A program made the translations under genes and the position numbers. From the NCBI RefSeq assembly GCF_003390395.1, contig NZ_QUOV01000001.1:2976001-3040000 (forward strand): a stretch of DNA of 64,000 nucleotides. The letters are read 5' to 3'. The notes beneath the pieces were generated by a model. The model saw only the letters and a list, made by a program, of their open reading frames with translations. It searched no databases and was not told where the DNA came from. The stretch is from Thalassotalea euphylliae. Its GTDB lineage: Bacteria > Pseudomonadota > Gammaproteobacteria > Enterobacterales > Alteromonadaceae. Numbering within the stretch: the first letter of the stretch is position 1; the number at the start of each line of letters is the position of its first letter. Below are positions 9,130 through 18,304 of this stretch, one piece after another.

Positions 9130-9187
9130 TATTAAGTATTAGGCAATTGACTAATTTTGCAAATCAGTCTGCTACTGGGTGTTAAAC

Positions 9188-10813
9188 ATGAAGAACGAGA
9201 ATCGGCTTTTAATGCAGGGAATTAGCAAACAATACCCTGGCTGCAAAGCTAATGACGATATTGAACTACAAATAAAGCATGGCGAAATTCATGCCTTGCT
9301 CGGCGAAAACGGTGCTGGCAAAAGCACGTTAATGAAAATTCTTTACGGTGTGGTCAAACCTGACCAAGGTGAAATTTTATGGAATGGTCGAGTAGCATCG
9401 ATCAATGAACCTGCTGACGCGCGCGCTTTGGGTATTGGTATGGTGTTTCAACACTTTTCATTGTTCGAAAGTTTAACCATCGCTGAAAATATTGCCTTAG
9501 CGCTCGGTGAGCAAGCGGGTCAACCGGCAACGCTTGCCAGCCGCATCAAAGCAACATCAGAGCGATATGGCATGCCACTCGATCCTGAGCGCCGCATTTC
9601 CACCTTATCAACAGGCGAGCGCCAGCGTGTTGAAATTGTCCGCTGTTTATTACTCGACATTCAGCTACTCATTTTAGATGAACCCACATCCGTTCTAACG
9701 CCACAAGAAGTGCAAGCGCTTTTCAAAACGCTACGTCAACTAAAACAGCAAGGTTGTTCTGTACTCTTTATTAGCCACAAATTACATGAAGTTGCAGAGC
9801 TATGTGACAGCGCCACCATTTTACGCGCTGGCAAGGTCAGCGGGCATTGCTCCCCCAAGCAAGAAACACCTGAAGCCATGGCTCGCATGATGGTGGGTGA
9901 TGACACTCCGATCAGCAATGATAAGCAACGCGCTCAACTAAGTGATGGTATTGATGACTTTGTTAGCGTCAGTGAGTTATCAACAACGCCTGAGGGCTTA
10001 TTTGATATTGCCCTGCAAAACATCAACCTCAGTGTCAAACGCGGAGAAATTGTGGGTATTGCAGGCGTGGCGGGCAATGGCCAAGAAGAGCTATTGAAGG
10101 CGTTATCTGGTGAGCAAACTAATGCTAAATCTTCTGCTATTCGCTTTGGCGGTCAAGTTGTTGATGCCATGTCCCCCCTTAAGCGCCGACGTTTGGGCCT
10201 TGCCTTTGTACCTGAAGACCGCTTAGGGCGAGGTGCCGTGCCAGAAATGGATTTATGCCAAAATGCCTTACTGACCAGTTTTGACCATGGTTTAGTGGGT
10301 AAAGGGTTATTCGACAAAGGCCTACTGAAACAAAATAAGATCAAAGCACTCGCAAACAAAATCATCGACAAATACAAGGTGAAAGCCGCAGGTAACCATA
10401 GCCAAGCAGTGAGCTTATCTGGCGGCAATTTACAAAAATTTATTATTGGCCGCGAAATTGAACAAGCCCCTAAGTTTTTGTTGATGTCGCATCCTACGTG
10501 GGGTGTGGATATTGGCGCTCAAGTCGCCATTCATCAAGCAATTATCAAGCTGCGAGATCAAGGCTGTGCGGTATTAGTGATTTCTGAAGACTTGGATGAG
10601 CTATACAAAATTTGCGATCGCCTTGGTGCTATTTGTGATGGCAAGCTCTCCCCTTTTCTGCCAACAGACGAAGTTCCGCTACCTTTATTAGGCCGTTGGA
10701 TGGCTGGCGATTTTGGCTTGCCAATAGCAGCACAATCGGCAGCACACGTATCTGATGGCAAGGTTGTTCCTTTGCCAACCAAGCCACAAACTTCATCAGG
10801 AGCTAGTTTATGA
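9188..10813 (+). CDS. ABC transporter ATP-binding protein (BMP/nucleoside type, two nucleotide-binding domains)
   Basis: This is the energy subunit of an importer of the nucleoside/BMP family (RnsB, NupA, YufO-like). It has two fused ABC domains. The first has Walker A GENGAGKST, signature LSTGERQR and Walker B LLILDEPTS. The second has a degenerate GVAGNGQEELL in place of Walker A, LSGGNLQK, and MSHPTWGVDIGA. The degenerate second half is normal for this family. I use the ATG at 9188 with a weak upstream TGGGTG; an in-frame GTG at 9179 adds three residues. It overlaps the next permease gene by four bases. Position next to xdh suggests purine uptake; the exact substrate is inferred. Confidence 0.92.
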   Translation: MKNENRLLMQGISKQYPGCKANDDIELQIKHGEIHALLGENGAGKSTLMKILYGVVKPDQGEILWNGRVASINEPADARALGIGMVFQHFSLFESLTIAENIALALGEQAGQPATLASRIKATSERYGMPLDPERRISTLSTGERQRVEIVRCLLLDIQLLILDEPTSVLTPQEVQALFKTLRQLKQQGCSVLFISHKLHEVAELCDSATILRAGKVSGHCSPKQETPEAMARMMVGDDTPISNDKQRAQLSDGIDDFVSVSELSTTPEGLFDIALQNINLSVKRGEIVGIAGVAGNGQEELLKALSGEQTNAKSSAIRFGGQVVDAMSPLKRRRLGLAFVPEDRLGRGAVPEMDLCQNALLTSFDHGLVGKGLFDKGLLKQNKIKALANKIIDKYKVKAAGNHSQAVSLSGGNLQKFIIGREIEQAPKFLLMSHPTWGVDIGAQVAIHQAIIKLRDQGCAVLVISEDLDELYKICDRLGAICDGKLSPFLPTDEVPLPLLGRWMAGDFGLPIAAQSAAHVSDGKVVPLPTKPQTSSGASL

Positions 10814-11925
10814 TCCGCCTGGAAGCCCGTGTTCAGCATTCTACTGTCTGGGGCTATAGTTCACCATTGCTTGCCGTGCTGCTGACCCTGCTCACTGGCT
10901 ATATTTTATTTGCCGCACTTGGCCAATCACCAAGTGAAGCCTTATATACCTTTTTTATCGCGCCAATTGCTGACTGGTATGGCATCAGCGAGTTACTGGT
11001 GAAAACCATTCCTATTTTACTGTGTGCTTATGGCCTAGCATTATGTTTTCGCGCCTCGGTGTGGAATATCGGTGCCGAAGGCCAATTACTGATGGGTGGT
11101 GTCGCCGCTTCGGCGGTAGCAACCTTATTCGTGCATTCCGACAGTATTTGGGCCATGCCGTTAACGCTACTCGCTGGCATTGCAGGCGGCATAGGTTGGG
11201 CAGCGCTGGCCGCCTTTATGAAGTTGCGTTTAAACACCAATGAAATTCTCGTCACTATCATGATGAATTACATTGCGTTGAATATTTTGTTGTGGGCAGT
11301 GCATGGGCCACTTAAAGATCCGGATGGCTTTAACTTCCCTGAAAGCGCCTTGTTTGGTGACAGTACTTTATTACCTGTGTTATTTGCCGACACCCGATTG
11401 CACTTAGGTCTTGTGTTTTGTGCTATCGCGATGGCGCTTAGCTGGCTATTTATTAGTAAGAGTTTTCTGGGTTTTCAAACCCAAGTGTTGGGCCAAGACC
11501 GGTCGGCAGCAAAAATGGCCGGTTTTAACCAAACTAAACTAGTCACCCTAGTGTTGTTAGTTTGCGGTGCCTTAGCTGGTTTAGCAGGAGCAGGCGAAGT
11601 GGCGGGGCCAATTGGTCAGCTAGTCCCGCAAATTTCACCTGGCTATGGTTATGCTGCCATTATTGTCGCGTTTTTAGGGCGCTTACACCCCGTTGGCATC
11701 ACGCTGGCAGGCCTGTTAATGGGGCTCATCTATATGGGCGGTGAAATGGCACAAATTGAGCTTGGTCTGCCCAACGCTATCACCGGAATTTTTCAGGGAC
11801 TTATGCTGTTTTTCTTACTGTCTTGCGATGTATTAATCCGCTATCGCGTCCGCTTTAAACGTTTTGACAAAAGCAACAGCGCAGACAACACCTCGTCTTC
11901 TCTTGCTCCACAAGCTCAGGAATAA
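10810..11925 (+). CDS. ABC transporter permease (nucleoside/base importer, first subunit)
   Basis: This is an integral membrane permease of the YufP/RnsC type (branched-chain permease superfamily). The 371-residue protein has about nine to ten hydrophobic segments. Family-typical stretches are ASVWNIGAEGQLLMGG, NTNEILVTIMMNYIA and the C-terminal AAIIVAFLGRLHPVGI. Its ATG overlaps the ATPase stop (ATGA), and the next permease follows after five bases. It should form a heterodimeric channel with that second permease in the inner membrane. The transported compound is not readable; purine nucleosides or bases are most likely from context. Confidence 0.92.
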   Translation: MIRLEARVQHSTVWGYSSPLLAVLLTLLTGYILFAALGQSPSEALYTFFIAPIADWYGISELLVKTIPILLCAYGLALCFRASVWNIGAEGQLLMGGVAASAVATLFVHSDSIWAMPLTLLAGIAGGIGWAALAAFMKLRLNTNEILVTIMMNYIALNILLWAVHGPLKDPDGFNFPESALFGDSTLLPVLFADTRLHLGLVFCAIAMALSWLFISKSFLGFQTQVLGQDRSAAKMAGFNQTKLVTLVLLVCGALAGLAGAGEVAGPIGQLVPQISPGYGYAAIIVAFLGRLHPVGITLAGLLMGLIYMGGEMAQIELGLPNAITGIFQGLMLFFLLSCDVLIRYRVRFKRFDKSNSADNTSSSLAPQAQE

Positions 11926-11930
11926 CCGTT

Positions 11931-12857
11931 ATGGATATCGAACTAATTACCAATATTTTATATGCCACTATTCGCACCGGTACACCACTACTCTTGGTTG
12001 CCTTAGGTGAAATTATCTGTGAAAAGAGCGGCATACTGAACTTGGGCCAAGAGGGCATGATGCTACTCGGCGCCGTTGCTGGCTTTATTGCCATGTATCA
12101 CAGCGACAGCTTTTTAATTGGCTTTGGCGCTGCGGCGCTGACGGGGGTGCTAATATCGCTTGCCTTTGCCTTTATTGCGCTGCATTTAAACGCTAGCCAA
12201 GTAGCCGCAGGCCTTGCCCTAACTATTTTAGCAACCGGCTTGTCCGCATTTATTGGCGCCGATTACGAAGGTAAAACCGTGACCGCCTTACCTGCATTAA
12301 CCATTGACGGCTTAGCTGCTATTCCAGTTATTGGTAAAGCCCTGTTTGCACAAGACGCCATTGTCTATCTCAGTTGGGTGTTAGTGATTCTCGCCTACCT
12401 GTTTTTTAAGCACCACAGAGCTGGGCTTGCTGTCCGTGCTGTGGGTGAAAACCCAAGTGTTGCCAGCAACTTAGGCTTACCAGTAATGAGTATTCGTTAT
12501 TTAGCTGTAATGTTCGGCGGCGCGCTAGCCGGTATCGCAGGCGCCTACTTATCACTGGCTTATACCCCACTTTGGACGGAAAACATGACCGCAGGTCGCG
12601 GCTGGATTGCGCTGGCCTTAGTGGTATTCGCCAGTTGGCGAGTTGAGCGCGTAATGCTTGGCGCTTATTTGTTTGGCTTTGCCAGCCTTATGCACTTGGT
12701 CGCACAAGGCTTAGGACTTTCAGTTGACGGTAATTTACTTGCCATGATGCCTTACCTTGCCACGTTAGCTGTGCTGATCATTCTCAGCAGAGATCCACAA
12801 AAACTGCGGTTATTCGAGCCGATGTCGCTAGCGAAACCTTGGCATAAAGGTCACTAG
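11931..12857 (+). CDS. ABC transporter permease (nucleoside/base importer, second subunit)
   Basis: This second permease, 308 residues, is of the YufQ/RnsD type. It has the conserved SGILNLGQEGMMLLGAVAGF segment near residue 40, then NASQVAAGLALTILATGLSA and a C-terminal AGRGWIALALVVFASW that contacts the ATPase in this family. About eight hydrophobic helices are apparent. It follows the first permease by five bases and precedes the binding-protein gene by 93 bases of A-rich sequence without a clear terminator, consistent with one transcript for all four genes. Confidence 0.92.
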   Translation: MDIELITNILYATIRTGTPLLLVALGEIICEKSGILNLGQEGMMLLGAVAGFIAMYHSDSFLIGFGAAALTGVLISLAFAFIALHLNASQVAAGLALTILATGLSAFIGADYEGKTVTALPALTIDGLAAIPVIGKALFAQDAIVYLSWVLVILAYLFFKHHRAGLAVRAVGENPSVASNLGLPVMSIRYLAVMFGGALAGIAGAYLSLAYTPLWTENMTAGRGWIALALVVFASWRVERVMLGAYLFGFASLMHLVAQGLGLSVDGNLLAMMPYLATLAVLIILSRDPQKLRLFEPMSLAKPWHKGH

Positions 12858-12950
12858 TGCTTCGCTCTGCTTAGCCCAAATGCAAAAAACAAAACAGAAC
12901 AGAACAAAAAATTTAAAAAATAAAAATTTCACTACAATGGAGCAGTAAAA

Positions 12951-14042
12951 ATGAAAAAAGTGATGAAGAAGTTAGCCGTAGCCCTGAGCATTGGTATTGG
13001 GTTAAACGCCAGCTTAATGTCGAGCAGCGCTATGGCTGCAGACGACAACGTTAAAGTAGGCTTTGTTTATGTTAGCCCAACCGGAGAAGCAGGTTGGACA
13101 TATACACACGACGAAGCTCGCCTTTATTTAGAGGAAAAATTTGGCGACAAAATCGAAACTAGCTTTGTCGAAAATGTTGCCGAAGGTGCCGATGCACAGC
13201 GGGTGATCACTCAAATGGCGAAAAGTGGTCACGACTTAATCTTTACCACCTCATTTGGCTATATGAACCCAACGATTAAAGTGGCAAAGCGCTTTCCGAA
13301 AGTAAAATTTGAACATGCAACAGGTTATAAACGCGCTAAAAATGTTGGCACCTATTTCGATCGTATTTACGAAGCCCGCTATTTAACCGGTGTTATCGCT
13401 GGTCATATGAGCAAAACTGATACTATAGGTTATATCGGTGCCTTTCCTATCCCTGAAGTCGTACGTGGTATTAATGCCTTCACCCTTGGTTTACAATCAG
13501 TTAAACCAGACGCCAAAGTTAAAGTGGTTTGGGTCAATAGCTGGTTTGACCCAGGTAAAGAGCGCGAAGCTGCCGATAGCTTGATTGATCAAGGTGCTGA
13601 TGTAATTACTCAACACACCGACTCACCAGCGCCATTACAAGCCGCTGAAGCCGCAGGGATTTACGCTATTGGCTACCATTCAGATATGAGTGAATACGGC
13701 AAAACTGCTCACTTAACTGCGGCGGTGCATAATTGGAAAGAGTTCTATGCTAAGCGCGTGCAACAAGTGTTAGACGGCACGTGGCAGTCTGAAGACGTTT
13801 GGCGTGGAATGGATGCAGATATGACCCAATTAGCACCACTAAGCTCAGCGATTCCAGATGATGTAAAAGCCAAAGTTCAAGCATTATCAGCACAAATCGC
13901 CGAAGGAAAACTCCATCCGTTTACTGGCCCTATTGTTAACCAACAGGGCCAACAGATATTGGCAAATGGGCAAGTTATGGATGATAACGCCCTGCGTAAA
14001 ATGGACTACTATGTTGCTGGCGTTGAGGGCAAACTGAAATAA
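12951..14042 (+). CDS. BMP/PnrA-type periplasmic substrate-binding protein
   Basis: This is the solute-binding component of the importer encoded just upstream. Residues 1-29 form a standard signal peptide ending at AMA|AD, with no lipobox, so the protein should be free in the periplasm, unlike the lipoproteins of spirochaetes. The mature part matches the BMP family: VGFVYVSPTGEAGWTY, FTTSFGYMNPTIKVAK, YIGAFPIPEVVRGINAF, VWVNSWFDPGKEREAA and DVITQHTDSPAP. The WVNSWFDPGKE motif is typical of purine-compound binders of this group. The AATGGAGCA ribosome site fits the ATG. A strong terminator follows at 14092. Confidence 0.93.
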   Translation: MKKVMKKLAVALSIGIGLNASLMSSSAMAADDNVKVGFVYVSPTGEAGWTYTHDEARLYLEEKFGDKIETSFVENVAEGADAQRVITQMAKSGHDLIFTTSFGYMNPTIKVAKRFPKVKFEHATGYKRAKNVGTYFDRIYEARYLTGVIAGHMSKTDTIGYIGAFPIPEVVRGINAFTLGLQSVKPDAKVKVVWVNSWFDPGKEREAADSLIDQGADVITQHTDSPAPLQAAEAAGIYAIGYHSDMSEYGKTAHLTAAVHNWKEFYAKRVQQVLDGTWQSEDVWRGMDADMTQLAPLSSAIPDDVKAKVQALSAQIAEGKLHPFTGPIVNQQGQQILANGQVMDDNALRKMDYYVAGVEGKLK

Positions 14043-14091
14043 CTTCGGTAGTAATTTCGCTTAAAAAAGTGAAATAAAAAACACGAAATAG

Positions 14092-14121
14092 AAAAACGGA
14101 CAGCCTTTGCTGTCCGTTTTT
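14092..14121. terminator. Bidirectional intrinsic terminator between the ABC operon and the redoxin gene
   Basis: Thirteen-base arms, AAAAACGGACAGC and GCTGTCCGTTTTT, enclose the loop CTTT. Runs of A on the left and T on the right let it end both the rightward importer transcript and the leftward redoxin side. Confidence 0.9.
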
Positions 14122-14146
14122 ATTTCATATTTTTCAGCGCTTAGCA

Positions 14147-14800
14147 TTAACTTTTGTATTTGACCGAGCAGCCGTATGGTGCGGTTACCTTTTTATCGAC
14201 TGGCTCGCCTGTCATCAAACTTCTCATGCTGACCTCTACATAGTTGGTTGCTTTGACAATATCTGCTGGGTTTGCAGATTTAATACTGTCAATTGCACCT
14301 GCATAACGCAGCGTCCCCTTAGGGTCAATAATATACATATGGGGTGTCGTTTTCGCGCCGTACAGCTTGCCGACATCACCACTTTCATCAAACAACACGT
14401 GACTTGGTGACGCCTTGCGTTCTTGTGTCAGGGCATCGGCTTTGGTAGCACTGACATGACCTTGTTTACCGGGAGCTGATGAAATAATTGATAACCAGAC
14501 CACACCTTGCTCAGTGTATTTACGCTGTAAGCCCTGCATATTGTCGCTTTCATAATGTTTTTTAACATACGGACACAAGTGATTAGTCCATTCCAATACC
14601 ACATATTTACCAGCAAAGTCGGCCAACATAACCGTTTCACCTTGCGTGTTGACTAATTGAAAGTCTGGCGCCGCGCTGTCAACCTTAATAGCAACTTTTG
14701 CAGCAGCATTAGCTGGCGCTAAAAACAACACCAGTGCTGAACATGTGATGGTCGCTACGAGTCGTTTTTTAATATTTTGCAAGTAGTTAAAGAGATACAT
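14147..14800 (-). CDS. Exported redoxin/peroxiredoxin-like protein
   Basis: This 217-residue thioredoxin-fold protein has a signal peptide (residues 1-33, ending around ANAAA) and an AhpC/TSA-like domain. Motifs are APDFQLVNTQGETVMLADF, then LEWTNHLCPYVKKHY, which has a single Cys where classical thioredoxins have CxxC, and a cis-Pro segment AKTTPHMYIIDPKGTLRYAG. This matches the PRX-like group of exported redoxins. It overlaps the end of the DsbD-like gene by 14 bases, so it is co-translated and probably receives electrons from it. The substrate, peroxide or protein thiol, is unknown. Confidence 0.85.
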   Translation of the reverse strand: MYLFNYLQNIKKRLVATITCSALVLFLAPANAAAKVAIKVDSAAPDFQLVNTQGETVMLADFAGKYVVLEWTNHLCPYVKKHYESDNMQGLQRKYTEQGVVWLSIISSAPGKQGHVSATKADALTQERKASPSHVLFDESGDVGKLYGAKTTPHMYIIDPKGTLRYAGAIDSIKSANPADIVKATNYVEVSMRSLMTGEPVDKKVTAPYGCSVKYKS

Positions 14801-17006
14801 AATTAAGTTCCTGTTGTGCTTGTTGTATTGCCGTAATTACAATATTAGGGGTTAAAATTTGTGGTAACACTTGCCCTTTCCCACCGCCCGCATAAACAAC
14901 ATACAAAGGCACACCAGAGCGCTGATACCGCGTTAAATAGGCCAAAATTTCACTGTTTTTGTTAGTCCAGTCACCGACTAGGTAATGCACACTTTCTTGT
15001 GCGAGTGTTTGCTGCAAGTCACTATCGGTAAAAGCGACTTGCTCATTCACTTTGCAGGTAATACACCAATCTGCTGTCATATTGACCACCACAACTTGGC
15101 TAGTATTGCGCAATGTCGCTAATTTTTGTTCGCTAAATGGCTGCGCTATTTGTTCATATTTATTATTAGTTGCCTCTGCTGACTGAGTGCTAACTAGTTC
15201 GCTACCTTGGTAGCTTGTATAACTGGCAATAAAGAGTGCAATGACAACTGACGTATAAGAGGCTTTGCCTGCCATTTTACTTGCCAGCCACAAGCACAAT
15301 GCAAACAGCAACAAACCTGATAGCAGCCATAATTGCCCTAAGCTATTGGTTTGCCCCAAAAACACCCAAAGCAGCCAAACCACAGTGGCGAGCATAGGAA
15401 ACGCCAAAAACTGTTTAAATGTTTCCATCCACGCACCGGGTTTGGGCAATAGCGCGACAAATCTAGGTGACAGGGTCAGTAACGTCATAGGCAGTGCAAA
15501 ACCCAATGCCAATGCAGTGAAAATCAATGCGGTATGCACTGGTGGGCTGACCATCGCCACGCCTAAAGCAGTCGCCATAAAAGGTGCGGTACAAGGGGAA
15601 GCCACAATAACCGCCAATACACCGGTAAAAAACTGACTAGCAAAACTATTACCTTGTGTAAGTTTTTGACCAATACCTGAGAAGCCCGAAAAGCCCAAGA
15701 TACCTGCGATATTTGGCACGACATCTAGCAGCATTAACGCGATAAAAACGAATAAGAAACACAGCGCAGCAATCACCAAAGGTTGTTGCAGATGAAAACC
15801 CCAGCCAATGGCCTCACCACTTACTTTCAATACGAGAATTAACGCGGCAAATAACCAAAAACTCACTAAAATACCAAGCAAATAGCCCCAATGATTGCCT
15901 GTTGTTGAGTGGCCTTGTTTGTCAGCAGCGAGCGCTAACGCTTTAAGCGATAGCACGGGCAGCACGCATGGCATAATGTTGAGTATCAACCCACCAATAA
16001 AGGCAAAGACAAGCATCAACCCAATGGAGGTATCCCGCTCAATTCCTATTAAACTGGTACTCTCGCCTCCAGTCACAGAACCAGCGCCAGCTAAATCATT
16101 TAACGTTGCCGTTAAATAAAAGCCTTTGTTGCCGTCGGATAGCAGAAAATTAACCGCTGCTTCAGAGTGGCTAAAATAATCTGATTTTTTTAACAACACA
16201 TTGGCATCAGCACCATTTTCAGCCAGCAACCACTGCTGCTGACTACTGTGCTGAATGAGATCACTGCGAAACGGCAACAGTTGCCAGTTCGATTCATAAG
16301 GCAAGCGAGTTGCCAAGGTTAAATAATCTTCGGTAATTTCATATTGCGCCGATAACCAGCTGTTATCTGGCAGTGTTGCTCGTGTTTTTGAGAATAGCGG
16401 CGCGTGGGGTGACAACAATGATGGGTCATTTACAGGTTTATCGCTAACAGGTAGCTCGATAGTCAGTGTTGCCCAACCGGGAATACAGTCTTCCTTGCAC
16501 ACTAACCAAGATAAATCAGCGGTAATTTTAACAGTTTCAGGCAAGTCGGCTGAATGTTTAATGGTAAATGGCACCATCAGCAAAGTATCACCGCCATAGC
16601 CGTAATTGACTAGATGAGCGACTGGTATTTGCTCAGGAATTGGCCACTGAATTTCGCCAAACTCAATCTCAGTGCTGCTTTGCCATTGCACGCTTGGCGG
16701 TTCGCCAGAATCCCCTGCATTGCGCCAGTAGGTATGCCACTCATCCTCAGGCGAAAGCAAAATTCCTAGCCATTGAGCATTAGCGTCGCTTGTCGCCCAA
16801 ATACTTTTATATTCATTTAGCAGCGCAACTTGGATGTGAGGTCCTTGAGCCGTGCTCGATTCCGGTAGCTTGGCGATATTGAATCGTTGCTCAGCGACGC
16901 TTGCTGGCAAGCTAGCTAGCGCAAAAGCGGTATTACTAGTTACAGTAAAAGCCCCTATAAAAACGAAAGCGAAACTAAAAACCAAGTTAAAGGTTAAGCG
17001 ATTCAT
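14787..17006 (-). CDS. DsbD/ScsB-like protein-disulfide reductase
   Basis: This enzyme moves electrons from cytoplasmic thioredoxin across the inner membrane to periplasmic thiol proteins. The 739-residue protein has a signal peptide, an N-terminal immunoglobulin-like domain with a Cys pair in LVCKEDCIPG, and a central membrane domain (about residues 325-600) with one Cys each in IMPCVLPVLSLK and ASPCTAPFM. A C-terminal thioredoxin domain has ADWCITCKVNE near residue 645. All three redox pairs are present. The N-terminal domain resembles ScsB more than E. coli DsbD. The partner redoxin gene overlaps its 3' end. Confidence 0.88.
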   Translation of the reverse strand: MNRLTFNLVFSFAFVFIGAFTVTSNTAFALASLPASVAEQRFNIAKLPESSTAQGPHIQVALLNEYKSIWATSDANAQWLGILLSPEDEWHTYWRNAGDSGEPPSVQWQSSTEIEFGEIQWPIPEQIPVAHLVNYGYGGDTLLMVPFTIKHSADLPETVKITADLSWLVCKEDCIPGWATLTIELPVSDKPVNDPSLLSPHAPLFSKTRATLPDNSWLSAQYEITEDYLTLATRLPYESNWQLLPFRSDLIQHSSQQQWLLAENGADANVLLKKSDYFSHSEAAVNFLLSDGNKGFYLTATLNDLAGAGSVTGGESTSLIGIERDTSIGLMLVFAFIGGLILNIMPCVLPVLSLKALALAADKQGHSTTGNHWGYLLGILVSFWLFAALILVLKVSGEAIGWGFHLQQPLVIAALCFLFVFIALMLLDVVPNIAGILGFSGFSGIGQKLTQGNSFASQFFTGVLAVIVASPCTAPFMATALGVAMVSPPVHTALIFTALALGFALPMTLLTLSPRFVALLPKPGAWMETFKQFLAFPMLATVVWLLWVFLGQTNSLGQLWLLSGLLLFALCLWLASKMAGKASYTSVVIALFIASYTSYQGSELVSTQSAEATNNKYEQIAQPFSEQKLATLRNTSQVVVVNMTADWCITCKVNEQVAFTDSDLQQTLAQESVHYLVGDWTNKNSEILAYLTRYQRSGVPLYVVYAGGGKGQVLPQILTPNIVITAIQQAQQELNYVSL

Positions 17007-17243
17007 AAATTAACAAGCGCGAAGCAATAAAGACTATTGGTTAAATTTACACCATCATAGCCTACACCTTTACCCTAATTGAAGATCAAAATGAGCTGAC
17101 TCGTTAGGCGTACCGTATTTAGTTCGATACCCAGCTGAGCATTTCCTAGTCTATTCACTTCTCGCATTGATAATCAGAGGATGGCGGGTTCAGGGCGTAG
17201 CCAACAACGAAAACAGCGAAATATCAAATTTTAGGTGAACATT

Positions 17244-17738
17244 ATGCCCACAAAGTCAGTAACTACAGCAGTACTTTTGCTTACCATAGCGCTATCTTTA
17301 ACTGCCATAAATGTAGTGGGCTTTGAAGTAGACAATCCAAAGCATGTTACGAAAAAAAGTACCTCCGCAAAACAATTTAGCGACTTTTTATGGCAAAAAC
17401 GCTTAGTACTAATTCATTCTGATACTCAACCACCACTAACGCCGTTTATGTGGGAACTTGACTACGAAAGCTTAACCGAGCGAAAACTGGCAATTTACGC
17501 ACTTATTAATCAACAGAGTTTTCAATTGCTACCCAATACCGTAATGAGAAGAACACCAACAATGGATCAAGTATTGATGCAAAAACTAACAGAGCATCAA
17601 ATAATTAATAGTAATAGTGCTATTTTGATTGGCTTAGACGGCGATATAAAAGCGACATATCAGCTAGCAGACTTGAGCTATAAACACATTAAAGCATTGA
17701 TTGACACTATGCCGATGCGACAAGCGGAATTGCGCTAA
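17244..17738 (+). CDS. DUF4174 family exported protein
   Basis: This is a 164-residue protein of unknown function. A signal-type hydrophobic stretch at residues 6-24 is followed by the family pattern: FLWQKRLVLIHSD near the start of the domain, a central region with ERKLAIYALINQQS, then LIGLDGDIKATYQLADL and the C-terminal LIDTMPMRQAELR, which is the strongest DUF4174 signature. The fold is thioredoxin-like in outline, but no Cys pair is present. The start is the ATG at 17244 because AGGTG lies six bases before it; an in-frame GTG at 17235 is part of that ribosome site. It stands alone between the DsbD-like gene and the TonB receptor. Confidence 0.75.
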   Translation: MPTKSVTTAVLLLTIALSLTAINVVGFEVDNPKHVTKKSTSAKQFSDFLWQKRLVLIHSDTQPPLTPFMWELDYESLTERKLAIYALINQQSFQLLPNTVMRRTPTMDQVLMQKLTEHQIINSNSAILIGLDGDIKATYQLADLSYKHIKALIDTMPMRQAELR

Positions 17739-17833
17739 TCATGCCATTCTCTCGGATATGTGCAGTTGTTTATTTGTCCCTCTGGTCTACACACTGTTAA
17801 CTCCCTTGAATAAGAGACAAGGTATCTACTTCC

Positions 17834-17901
17834 CTAGTTATCTAGTTATCTAGTTATCTAGTTATCTAGTTATCTAGTTATCTAGTTATCTAGTTATCTA
17901 G
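17834..17901. repeat. Tandem octamer array, eight copies of CTAGTTAT
   Basis: Eight perfect head-to-tail copies of CTAGTTAT occupy 17834-17897 and are followed by a final CTAG. The array is outside any gene, 96 bases after the DUF4174 stop and about 400 bases before the TonB receptor start. Perfect copies suggest recent expansion by slippage. Confidence 0.98.
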
Positions 17902-18211
17902 AACATCTTTAACGACATAAACCTAACCCGATAACTTTTCGTTTACTCGACAATTAGCCGTTAACCACAAACAAAATAATAGAATTTAATCACACATGGA
18001 AAGTGTCTTTCCACTATAAACATAGCTAACCCACTCATTAGCAATAACTTTTCAAAATCTGTAGCTGACCAAATTGATGCAACTGACGAATTTACGCACA
18101 GCGCTAGTGCAATTATTCTACAAATCGTGAGTTGATGATTATGCAAAGGTATGAGTCAACACATGGTCAAGCAAGTTAACACGTTGTTTACAAAAGATTT
18201 TAAAATTGTTC

Positions 18212-18227
18212 CTAACCGATCGGTTCA
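18212..18227. promoter_or_regulatory. RutR-like operator upstream of the TonB receptor
   Basis: The 16-mer CTAACCGATCGGTTCA contains the perfect palindrome AACCGATCGGTT and shares the CCGATCGG core with sites at 9114 and 27293. It lies 78 bases before the receptor ATG. An additional half-site is at 18164-18170. Confidence 0.6.
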
Positions 18228-18304
18228 TGTTGGCTCAGGTGTTGCTCTGCTCATCAAAAGTAATGAAAACAAACTTTTGATATTAAAAATAAAAAGGAAC
18301 TACC

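Larger units (their letters stand above)
17739..18304. other. Intergenic region before the TonB receptor gene
   Basis: This 566-base stretch holds the octamer array at 17834, the RutR-like site at 18212, a half-site TGGTCAA at 18164-18170 and AT-rich promoter-like sequence. A 61-codon frame on the minus strand (17961-18146) has no ribosome site or recognisable protein features and is not called. Confidence 0.6.

Noticed and set aside
9188..10813. Possible loss of function of the ABC ATPase because the second domain lacks a normal Walker A
   Set aside because: A degenerate second nucleotide-binding site is normal in the BMP and sugar importer ATPases.
15081..15095. TTGACCACC-type half-site in the DsbD-like gene as a RutR operator
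   Set aside because: Only a half-site inside coding sequence, without a matching second arm; similar chance half-sites occur in purF and epmC.
17235..17243. GTG at 17235 as the DUF4174 start
   Set aside because: The GTG is part of the AGGTG ribosome site of the ATG at 17244.
17834..17901. CRISPR or attachment site
   Set aside because: Units are eight bases with no spacers; no integrase or mobile gene is near.
17961..18146. A 61-codon minus-strand frame in the gap before the TonB receptor
   Set aside because: No ribosome site, no recognisable features, and it overlaps a regulatory region.
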